Below, one piece after another: positions 1 to 5,881 of a stretch of DNA of 9,318 bases. Position 1 is the first letter of the stretch, and each line of letters opens with the position of its first letter. Location: positions 1 through 9,318 of the forward strand of contig JASHXJ010000265.1 in assembly GCA_030043595.1 (NCBI GenBank). Reading direction: 5' to 3'. The notes beneath the pieces were generated by a model, which had not been told where the DNA came from, did no database searches, and saw only the letters and a list, made by a program, of their open reading frames with translations. The position numbers and the translations under genes were made by a program. The DNA comes from Trebonia sp. (lineage in GTDB: Bacteria > Actinomycetota > Actinomycetes > Streptosporangiales > Streptosporangiaceae).

Positions 1-803
1 AGGCGGCCGTGCTTGCCGCGATCGCCGACGCCGGGCTCACCCCCGCGAACATCAACGGCACCGGCCAGATCGTGGCCGGGGGAACGATCGCCCAGCTCGC
101 GGCGTTCGCCGCCAGCCCGCCCGCGGGCGCGCGGCTGCGGCCGCTGCGCGTGGCGGGCGCGTTCCACACCAGGCACATGGCGCCCGCGGTCGAGGCCCTC
201 GCGCGGGCCGCGGCGGGCACCGTCGTGAAGGACCCGGCGATCACGCTGCTGTCCAACGCCGACGGCGGCGTCGTGACGTCCGGGGCGAACTGGGTCGAGC
301 GCGTCATCGCCCAGGTCGCCGCCCCGGTCCGCTGGGACCTGTGCATGGCCACGATGTCCGACGTCGGGGTGACCGCGCTCATCGAGCTGCCGCCGGCCGG
401 CACGCTGACCGGGATGGCCAAGCGGGCCCTGCCCGGCGTCGAACTGCTGGCGCTGAAGACCCCGGACCAGCTCGACGCCGCGCGCGAGCTCATCGCCGCG
501 CACGCCCAGTCGAGGAACGGGTACGCGGCACCCCCGGCCGGCCCGCCACCGCCGTGGAAGATCGTGGTGTCGCCGGCAGCCGGCACGTTCCGTTCGGGGG
601 AAGGGGAAGGAGCGGCCGCCGCGGTCCCGGTCGGCGCTACGGTCCCGGCCGGCGCGGTGCTTGGCCTTGTCATCGCGCGCGGCGGCGAGCGGCCGCTCAT
701 CGCCCCGGCGCCTGCGACGGTCGTGGAATGGCTGGTCGAAGACGGCGACCCGGTGGGCGAGGGGCGCCCGCTCGTGCGCCTGGAGCCGGTGGAGGAGCGG
801 TGA
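1..803 (+). CDS. fabD: Malonyl-CoA:ACP transacylase, 3' part, with a C-terminal biotin-carrier-like domain
   Basis: FabD transfers malonyl from CoA to the ACP phosphopantetheine arm in the cytoplasm. The 5' end, including the GHSLG nucleophile, lies left of the window; the frame is open from base 3. Counting the GTG at base 9 as residue 1, GAFHTRHM (about 50-57) carries the catalytic His53, and ALIELPPAGTLTGMAKRAL with LKTPDQLDAA matches the usual FabD C-terminus, which should stop near residue 167. Instead a Pro/Ala linker (about 168-183) leads to residues 184-260, which resemble a biotin carboxyl carrier domain: SPAAGTF, a V-G-x-x-V-P-A-G-x-V-L turn, then IAP and the WLVEDGDPVGEGRPLVRLEP tail. 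The usual EAMKM is absent and Gly225 stands where the biotinylated Lys should be. The stop overlaps the fabH start (GTGA), so the two are probably translationally coupled. The FabD call is firm. The fused domain is a pattern-based call, and its function is unknown. Confidence 0.93.
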   Translation, partial: AAVLAAIADAGLTPANINGTGQIVAGGTIAQLAAFAASPPAGARLRPLRVAGAFHTRHMAPAVEALARAAAGTVVKDPAITLLSNADGGVVTSGANWVERVIAQVAAPVRWDLCMATMSDVGVTALIELPPAGTLTGMAKRALPGVELLALKTPDQLDAARELIAAHAQSRNGYAAPPAGPPPPWKIVVSPAAGTFRSGEGEGAAAAVPVGATVPAGAVLGLVIARGGERPLIAPAPATVVEWLVEDGDPVGEGRPLVRLEPVEER

Positions 804-1747
804 GCGGGAGCCGGATCCTGGCGTTCGGCGGTTACCAGCCGGATCGGGTCGTCACCAACGACGACCTGGCGCGGACCGTCGACACGGACGACGGGTGGAT
901 CCGCGCCCGGGTCGGCATCGAAAGCCGGCGCGTCGCGGCGCCGGAGGAGACTGTCGCGGACATGGCCGAGGCGGCCGGCGCCAAGGCGCTCGCGGCGAGC
1001 GGGCTGCCGCCGGCGTCTATCGACCTGGTGGTGGTCGCGACCTGCACGCCCGACGTGCCGATCCCGAACGTGGCCGCGCAGGTCGCGCACCGGCTCGGCG
1101 TCGTCGCGCCCGCGGCGTACGACCTCAACGCGGCGTGCGCCGGGTTCTGCTACGCGCTGGCGGCGGCATCGGACTCGGTGCGGGCCGGCAGCGCACGGCA
1201 CGCGCTCGTGATCGGCGCGGAGAAGATGACCGCCTGGCTCGACTGGAGCGACCGGTCCACGTGCATCATCTTCGCCGACGGCGCGGGGGCGGCGGTCGTC
1301 GGCCCTGCCAGGGACGGCGAGCCGTCCGGGATCGGGCCGGTGGTCTGGGGCAGCGCAGGGGATCAGGCCGAGCGGATCACGATCACCGGGGACACCCATG
1401 CCATCAGGCAGGACGGGCAGGCGGTGTTCCGCTGGGCGACGACGGCGCTGCACCCGGTCGCGCTCGAAGCGTGCACCCGGGCGGGGATAACGCCCGCGGA
1501 CGTGTCGGCGTTCGTCCCCCACCAGGCGAACCTGCGCATCATCGAGGCCATCGCCCGCAAGCTGGGCATCCCGCGCGAGCGCATGGCCGACGACATCGTG
1601 CACGCCGGGAACACCTCGTCGGCGTCGATCCCGCTCGCGCTGTCGCGGATGGCCGAGCAGGGGCGGCTGCAGCCGGGCACTCCGGCGCTGCTGCTCGGGT
1701 TCGGCGCCGGTCTGTCCTACGCGGCGCAAGTGATCACGCTACCCTAG
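800..1747 (+). CDS. fabH: Beta-ketoacyl-ACP synthase III
   Basis: FabH starts fatty acid chains by condensing an acyl-CoA primer with malonyl-ACP. In actinomycetes the primers are often branched or acetyl-CoA; the sequence alone does not show which is used here. The 315-residue length is normal. The thiolase-fold catalytic triad is complete: Cys113 in NAACAGF, His241 in PHQANLRI and Asn271 in HAGNTSSAS. The C-terminal LLLGFGAGLSYAAQVI is typical. The GTG at 800 is preferred because GGAGGAG lies just upstream (791-797), the product then begins at the usual FabH N-terminus (SRILAFGGYQPDRVVTN), and the start overlaps the fabD stop. The much longer open frame that begins at 341 is only a shadow reading upstream of the true start. 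It is the second visible gene of the operon. Confidence 0.96.
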   Translation: MSGSRILAFGGYQPDRVVTNDDLARTVDTDDGWIRARVGIESRRVAAPEETVADMAEAAGAKALAASGLPPASIDLVVVATCTPDVPIPNVAAQVAHRLGVVAPAAYDLNAACAGFCYALAAASDSVRAGSARHALVIGAEKMTAWLDWSDRSTCIIFADGAGAAVVGPARDGEPSGIGPVVWGSAGDQAERITITGDTHAIRQDGQAVFRWATTALHPVALEACTRAGITPADVSAFVPHQANLRIIEAIARKLGIPRERMADDIVHAGNTSSASIPLALSRMAEQGRLQPGTPALLLGFGAGLSYAAQVITLP

Positions 1748-1756
1748 CCCGCGCCC

Positions 1757-1762
1757 TACGCT
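1757..1762 (+). promoter_or_regulatory. Possible internal -10 element upstream of acpP
   Basis: TACGCT fits the actinobacterial TANNNT -10 pattern and lies in the 70-base gap between fabH and acpP, 55 bases before the acpP start. No good -35 is seen at 16-19 bases; TGATCA at 1731-1736 is too far away. A separate acpP promoter would suit the high demand for ACP, but this is inference from one hexamer. Confidence 0.2.
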
Positions 1763-1770
1763 GAGGGCAC

Positions 1771-1787
1771 GCCCCGGCCGTCGGGGC
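1771..1787 (+). other. GC-rich hairpin in the acpP leader
   Basis: A perfect 6-bp stem (GCCCCG / CGGGGC) closes a 5-base loop, between the fabH stop and the acpP ribosome site. There is no T tract, so it is not a classical terminator. It could protect the 5' end of a processed acpP transcript or slow read-through from fabH. No evidence separates these options. Confidence 0.4.
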
Positions 1788-1817
1788 TACCGCATCCCAC
1801 ACAGTTAAGGAGTAACA

Positions 1818-2057
1818 GTGACTGACCAGGAGATTCTGGCCGGGCTCGCCGAGATCATCGACGAGATCGCAGGCGTGCCCGCCGACGAGGTGACGCCGGA
1901 CAAGAACTTCGTCGAGGACCTCGACATCGACTCGCTGTCGATGGTCGAGATCGCGGTCGCGGCCCAGGACAAGTTCGGCGTCGAGATTCCGGACGAGCAG
2001 CTCAAGGACCTCAAGACCGTCCAGGACGTCGTCAACTTCGTGAGCAAGAACTCCTGA
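1818..2057 (+). CDS. acpP: Acyl carrier protein
   Basis: ACP is the small acidic cytoplasmic carrier that holds the growing acyl chain on a 4'-phosphopantetheine arm. The product is 79 residues, the normal length. The modification motif is LDIDSLSMVEI, and Ser39 in the DSL triplet is the attachment site. Helix II follows the motif (about 39-53), and the acidic character expected of ACP is clear throughout. The GTG at 1818 is preferred because AAGGAG (1807-1812) lies 5 bases upstream. The gene sits between fabH and fabF as in Streptomyces-type clusters. It has its own 70-base leader with a hairpin and a terminator-like hairpin overlapping its stop, unlike the tightly packed neighbours, which suggests its dosage is set separately. 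Confidence 0.97.
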   Translation: MTDQEILAGLAEIIDEIAGVPADEVTPDKNFVEDLDIDSLSMVEIAVAAQDKFGVEIPDEQLKDLKTVQDVVNFVSKNS

Positions 2058-2076
2058 CTCCGTCAGGAGCGGTTTT
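2051..2076 (+). terminator. Intrinsic-terminator-like hairpin overlapping the acpP stop
   Basis: An 8-bp perfect stem (CTCCTGAC at 2051-2058 with GTCAGGAG at 2062-2069) with a 3-base loop is followed by CGGTTTT. The left arm contains the acpP stop codon TGA. The T run is short (4), so it is more likely a partial terminator or a 3' stability hairpin than a full stop. fabF follows with only its ribosome site in between and no obvious promoter of its own. Confidence 0.6.
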
Positions 2077-2104
2077 CATCGCGCAACCGTATGCGGAGGT
2101 CGAA

Positions 2105-3376
2105 GTGAGCAGCAGTGATCGGGTAAGCGTCGTTGTCACCGGGCTCGGCGCGACGACGCCGCTCGGCGGTGATGTCGCGTCCACCTGGTCAGCGATGCTC
2201 GCCGGGACCAGCGGGGTCCAGCCCATCACCGACGACTGGGCCTCGTCGCTCCCGGTCCGGATCGCCGCTCCCGCGGCGGAGGACCCGGTGTCCGTGGTCG
2301 GCCGGGTCCAGGCCCGCCGGATGGACCGCTGCGAGCAGTTCGCCCTGGTCGCCGCCAGGGAGGCCTGGGCGGACGCGGGCTCGCCCGCGGTCGACCCGTG
2401 GCGGCTCGGCGTGGCGGTCACCAGCGGCATCGGCGGGGTCGGGTCGACGCTGTCGGCCTACGACACGCTGCGCGAGAAGGGCTGGGAGCGCATCTCTCCG
2501 TACACCGTGCCGATGCTGATGCCGAACGGCGCGGCCGGCTGGATCAGCATCGAGCTCGGTGCGCGGGCCGGCGCGCACGCGCTGGTGAGCGCGTGCGCGT
2601 CTGGTGCCGAGTCCATCGGGTACGGCATCGACATGATCCGTAACGGCCGCGCCGACGTCGTCGTGGCCGGCGGGACCGAGGCCGCGATCATGGCGCTGAA
2701 CATCGGCTCGTTCGCGGTGATGCGCGCGATGTCCACGCGTAACGACGAGCCGTCGCGCGCCTCGCGCCCATTCGACAAGGGACGGGACGGGTTCGTGCTC
2801 GGCGAGGGCGCCGGCGTGGTGATCCTCGAGTCGCTGCCGCACGCCCTGGCGCGGGGCGCGCGGATCTACGCGGTGGCGGCCGGAGCCGGGTACTCCGCCG
2901 ACGCCTTCCACATTTCCCACGGATCGCCGGACGGGGCCGGGGTGCGGTTCGCGATGACGTCGGCCCTGGCGGACGCGGGGCTGTCGCCGTCACAGGTTGT
3001 CCATGTCAACGCGCACGCCACGTCGACGCCGGAAGGCGACCCGCTGGAGGCGCGGGCGATCGCGGACGCGCTGGGTCCGGCCGCCGCTGACTGCGTGGTG
3101 ACCTCCACGAAGTCGATGACCGGCCACCTGCTCGGCGGGGCGGGCGCGATCGAGACGGTGGCCGCCGTCCTCGCGCTGCGCGACCGGGTCGTGCCGCCGA
3201 CGATCAACCTCGAGGACATGGACGACGAGGTGACCATCGACGTGGCCACCAAGGCGCGCCCGCTGCCGCCGGACGTAGGCGCGGCAGGGCCGATGGCCGT
3301 GCTGAACAACGCGTTCGGGTTCGGCGGGCACAACGTGACGCTCGCGTTCACCGAGTACACCGATGCGGAGGCTTGA
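2105..3376 (+). CDS. fabF: Beta-ketoacyl-ACP synthase II
   Basis: FabF elongates acyl-ACP by decarboxylative Claisen condensation with malonyl-ACP. The 423-residue product has all KAS I/II hallmarks in order: N-terminal VVVTGLGATTPLG; the nucleophile Cys164 in SACASGAES; His304 in NAHATSTPEGDPLEA; Lys336 and His341 in TSTKSMTGHLLGGAGA; and the glycine-rich C-terminal loop NNAFGFGGHN. The GTG at 2105 is preferred because GGAGGT (2095-2100) lies 4 bases upstream. The mycobacterial equivalents in the same operon are kasA and kasB; here only one copy is present. accD6 starts 4 bases after the stop, so the two are probably co-translated. Confidence 0.96.
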   Translation: MSSSDRVSVVVTGLGATTPLGGDVASTWSAMLAGTSGVQPITDDWASSLPVRIAAPAAEDPVSVVGRVQARRMDRCEQFALVAAREAWADAGSPAVDPWRLGVAVTSGIGGVGSTLSAYDTLREKGWERISPYTVPMLMPNGAAGWISIELGARAGAHALVSACASGAESIGYGIDMIRNGRADVVVAGGTEAAIMALNIGSFAVMRAMSTRNDEPSRASRPFDKGRDGFVLGEGAGVVILESLPHALARGARIYAVAAGAGYSADAFHISHGSPDGAGVRFAMTSALADAGLSPSQVVHVNAHATSTPEGDPLEARAIADALGPAAADCVVTSTKSMTGHLLGGAGAIETVAAVLALRDRVVPPTINLEDMDDEVTIDVATKARPLPPDVGAAGPMAVLNNAFGFGGHNVTLAFTEYTDAEA

Positions 3377-3380
3377 TCCG

Positions 3381-4844
3381 ATGACCGCAGTCCCCGAGAC
3401 ATCCGCTGCCGCCGTCTCCCAGCCGGCCTCGGTTCCGTCCTCGCCCGCGCCCCCGCCCTCCTCGTCGCTCCCCCGCGACCCGGTGGCACGGCTCGCGGCG
3501 CTGTTCGACGCGGACACGATGTCGCTGCTGACGACGGCTTCTGTCGAGGGCAGCGGCGCGGTCGCCGCGGCAGGGCTGATCGACGGCAGCGCCGCCGTGG
3601 CGTTCGCCTCCGACCCCCGGGTCCAGGGCGGCGCGATGGGCGCCGACGGCTGCGCGGTGATCGCCGGGGCCTACGACGAGGCCATCGCCCGGGGCGTGCC
3701 GGTGATCGGGCTGTGGCACTCGGGCGGCGCGCGGCTGGCCGAGGGGGTGGCGTCACTGCATGGCGTGGGCACGGTGTTCGCGGCGATGACCGCGGCGTCC
3801 GGCGTGGTGCCGCAGATCTCGGTGGTGTTCGGCCCGGCGGCCGGCGGCGCGGCGTACGGGCCCGCCCTGACCGATGTGGTCATCCTGTCCGGCCAGGGAC
3901 GGATCTTCGTGACCGGGCCCGACGTGGTGCGCTCTGTCACCGGCGAGGACGTGGACATGGCCCGGCTCGGCGGGCCCGAACCGCACAGCCGCCGGTCCGG
4001 CGTCGTGCACCTGGTCGCGTCGGACGACGCGGAGGCGCTGTCGTACGCCAGGACGCTCGCCTCCCTGCTGTCCGACCAGGGCAAGATCACGCCGGAGCTG
4101 GTGGCTGACCGGGACCTGTCCGGGATCTTGCCGGAATCCGCGCGCCGCGCCTACGACGTGCACGGGGTGACGTCGCGGCTGCTCGACGGGCCCGGCATTG
4201 AACTGCACCCCCGGTGGGCGCCGAACATCGTCACGATCCTCGGCCGGCTGGCCGGGCGCACCGTCGGCGTGGTCGCCAACAACCCGCTGCGGCTCGGCGG
4301 CTGCCTGGACTCGGTGTCGGCGGAGAAGGCGGCGCGCTTCGTGCGGTTCTGCGACGCCTTCGGTGTGCCGCTGGTGGTCGTGGTGGACGTGCCGGGATAC
4401 CTGCCCGGAGTCGGCCAGGAGTGGGACGGCGTGGTGCGGCGCGGCGCCAAGCTGCTGCACGCCTTCGCCGAGGCGACCGTGCCGCGGGTCACGCTGGTGA
4501 CCCGCAAGGCGTACGGCGGCGCGTACATCGCGATGAACTCCCGGTCGCTTGGCGCCTCTCGTGTCTTCGCGTGGCCCGGGGCCGAGGTCGCGGTGATGGG
4601 CTCGGTCGCCGCCGTCCGCATCCTGCACAAGCGGCGGCTGGCCGGCGTCCCCGCGGACCAGCTGCACGAGGCGGAGACCGCGCTGGCCGCCGAGCACGAG
4701 GCGACCGTGGGCGGCCTGTCGCGCGCCGTGGAGATCGGCGTCATCGACGAGGTGATCTCCCCGGCTGCCACGGTGGAGGCGATCGCCGCGGCGATAGCCG
4801 CCGCTCCGCAGCGGCGCGGGTCGCACGCGAACATCCCGCTGTAG
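3381..4844 (+). CDS. accD6: Acyl-CoA carboxylase carboxyltransferase, AccD6 type
   Basis: This subunit moves CO2 from carboxybiotin to an acyl-CoA, giving malonyl-CoA when acetyl-CoA is the substrate. The 487-residue product resembles mycobacterial AccD6, which also closes a FAS II operon. Shared stretches include LWHSGGARLAEGV, QISVVFGPAAGGAAYGPALTDVV, FVTGPDVVRSVTGEDVDM, NNPLRLGGCLDS, DVPGYLPGVGQEWDGVVRRG and the NIPL C-terminus. Two crotonase-like halves (about 30-245 and 270-487) carry the oxyanion-loop glycines. Ile383 in YGGAYIAMNSRS aligns with the position that is Asp in propionyl-CoA carboxylase (PccB Asp422) and Ile in Streptomyces AccB, so acetyl-CoA is likely accepted. The first 32 residues are Pro/Ser/Ala-rich and probably disordered. 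The ATG at 3381 is preferred: GGAGG (3367-3371) is 9 bases upstream, whereas the in-frame ATG at 3363 would sit on that site. The biotin carboxylase partner is not in the window. Confidence 0.93.
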   Translation: MTAVPETSAAAVSQPASVPSSPAPPPSSSLPRDPVARLAALFDADTMSLLTTASVEGSGAVAAAGLIDGSAAVAFASDPRVQGGAMGADGCAVIAGAYDEAIARGVPVIGLWHSGGARLAEGVASLHGVGTVFAAMTAASGVVPQISVVFGPAAGGAAYGPALTDVVILSGQGRIFVTGPDVVRSVTGEDVDMARLGGPEPHSRRSGVVHLVASDDAEALSYARTLASLLSDQGKITPELVADRDLSGILPESARRAYDVHGVTSRLLDGPGIELHPRWAPNIVTILGRLAGRTVGVVANNPLRLGGCLDSVSAEKAARFVRFCDAFGVPLVVVVDVPGYLPGVGQEWDGVVRRGAKLLHAFAEATVPRVTLVTRKAYGGAYIAMNSRSLGASRVFAWPGAEVAVMGSVAAVRILHKRRLAGVPADQLHEAETALAAEHEATVGGLSRAVEIGVIDEVISPAATVEAIAAAIAAAPQRRGSHANIPL

Positions 4845-4848
4845 CCCG

Positions 4849-4894
4849 CCGGTGCGGCGAGCTGGCTGAGGCGGCGCCGGCTCGCGGACACCGG
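4849..4894 (+). terminator. Long GC-rich hairpin between convergent genes
   Basis: The core is a 10-bp stem (4857-4866 with 4876-4885; one G-U wobble in the + transcript) around a 9-base loop. CCGGTG / CACCGG (4849-4854, 4889-4894) extends it past a small internal bulge. It starts 4 bases after the accD6 stop and ends 3 bases before the stop of the opposing gene. There is no T tract, which is common for actinobacterial terminators. It probably ends the FAS II transcript and may work from both sides. Confidence 0.6.
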
Positions 4895-4897
4895 GAT

Positions 4898-5881
4898 CTA
4901 CGGCGACGATGCGCGCGTCGCCGCCCGGGCCAGCGCGTCCTCGGCCTGGGCGACGAGGACTGCGACGAGGTCGGCCGCCGACTGCAGATCGCGGATGAGG
5001 TCGACAGCCTGGCTGGCCCATACCGGCTGCGGCGGCAGCTCGCCGCGCGCCACGCCGTCCTGGTACGCCTGCCGGGCCCGGGAGTCGGCGGCCAGCTCGG
5101 CTTCCCGGCCGCGCCACTGGTCGAGGAACGGGTGGCCCAGGGTGCGCCCCGGGTACCTGGCCGGCCACGCCGAACCCCGGGCGATGTCCAGCACGCGGCT
5201 GCGCTCGGTGTCCTGCCCGCTGCCCTCGACGATCGCCTTCTTGGTCGCAGGGTCGGCCAGGGCCTCGGCGGTGGCCTGGAACCGGGTGCCCACCAGCGCC
5301 CCGGCCGCGCCCAGCGCCAGGACGGCGGCCAGCCCCCGCCCGTCGGCGATGCCGCCGGCCCCCAGCACCGGCACGGGCGCGGCCAGATCCGCCACGACCG
5401 GCACGAACGGCAGCGTGGACCATCCCAGGCCGCTGTGCCCGCCGGCCTCTGCGCCCTGCGCCACGATCACGTCCGCGCCGAGATCCACCGCCTGCCGGGC
5501 CTCTTCCAGGTCTGTCACCTGGATGATCAGCGCCGCGCCCGCGCGGCGGACCGGCTCGGTGAACGGGCGGGGATCGCCGAATGACAGCATCACCGCCGCC
5601 GGGTGGTGCTCGAGCGCACGCTCGACCGTGCCGACGTCGACCGCCCAGCTCTGGAAGCCGACGCCCCACGGCTTGCCGGTGGCGGCCGCGACGACCGGCA
5701 GCTCACGGGCGAGCCAGTCCGGATCCCCGTTCCCCGCGCCCAGCAGCCCCAGCCCGCCGCCGTTGGACACCGCCGCCGCCAGCGCCCCGCCGGCCGACCC
5801 GCCCATCGGGGCCAGCGCGACCGGATGCTCCACCTGCAGCAGCCTCGTGAACGCCGTCGACAACGCCATGCACCTCATCAT
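4898..5881 (-). CDS. Nitronate monooxygenase / FabK-like FMN-dependent TIM-barrel flavoprotein
   Basis: The 327-residue product has the nitronate monooxygenase/enoyl reductase (FabK) fold. Visible motifs are HPVALAPMGGSAGG (about 19-32), SNGGGLGLLGAG, GADVIVAQGAEAGGHSG with the conserved His149, and the FMN phosphate-binding VLGAGGIADGRG followed by GALVGTRF. Class I members oxidise alkyl nitronates such as the toxin propionate-3-nitronate with FMN. FabK instead reduces enoyl-ACP. The N-terminal ALAPMGG pattern and weak likeness to FabK outside shared motifs favour the monooxygenase group. The opposite orientation to the FAS II genes gives only weak support for a fatty-acid role. The first ATG (5881) overlaps the upstream TGA; in-frame ATGs at 5878 and 5869 are also possible. 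The 5869 start has GAGG only 3 bases upstream but matches the family's usual N-terminus (MALSTAFTRLL). Confidence 0.85.
   Translation of the reverse strand: MMRCMALSTAFTRLLQVEHPVALAPMGGSAGGALAAAVSNGGGLGLLGAGNGDPDWLARELPVVAAATGKPWGVGFQSWAVDVGTVERALEHHPAAVMLSFGDPRPFTEPVRRAGAALIIQVTDLEEARQAVDLGADVIVAQGAEAGGHSGLGWSTLPFVPVVADLAAPVPVLGAGGIADGRGLAAVLALGAAGALVGTRFQATAEALADPATKKAIVEGSGQDTERSRVLDIARGSAWPARYPGRTLGHPFLDQWRGREAELAADSRARQAYQDGVARGELPPQPVWASQAVDLIRDLQSAADLVAVLVAQAEDALARAATRASSP

Noticed and set aside
640..740. A frameshift or sequencing error as the cause of the missing biotin lysine in the FabD extension
   Set aside because: The residues between the flanking conserved parts align without gaps to the expected length, so a shifted segment is not needed. 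The loss appears to be by substitution.
341..799. Upstream extension of the fabH open frame
   Set aside because: It would overlap the real FabD coding sequence by about 460 bases and gives an Arg-rich product. The GTG at 800 has a strong ribosome site and the normal FabH N-terminus.
4214..5584. 456-residue open frame on the + strand
   Set aside because: It overlaps accD6 out of frame and then lies antisense to the flavoprotein gene. It is Arg/Gly-rich, with no ribosome site or motif.
3753..5669. 638-residue open frame on the - strand
   Set aside because: It runs antisense to accD6 and out of frame through the flavoprotein gene. Its product is low-complexity Arg/Gly/Ala-rich with no recognisable domain, a normal shadow in very high GC DNA.
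4898..5880. A displaced ATPase domain downstream of the sensor-like gene
   Set aside because: The next coding sequence is the flavoprotein, and I saw no N, G1 or G2 box in any frame there.
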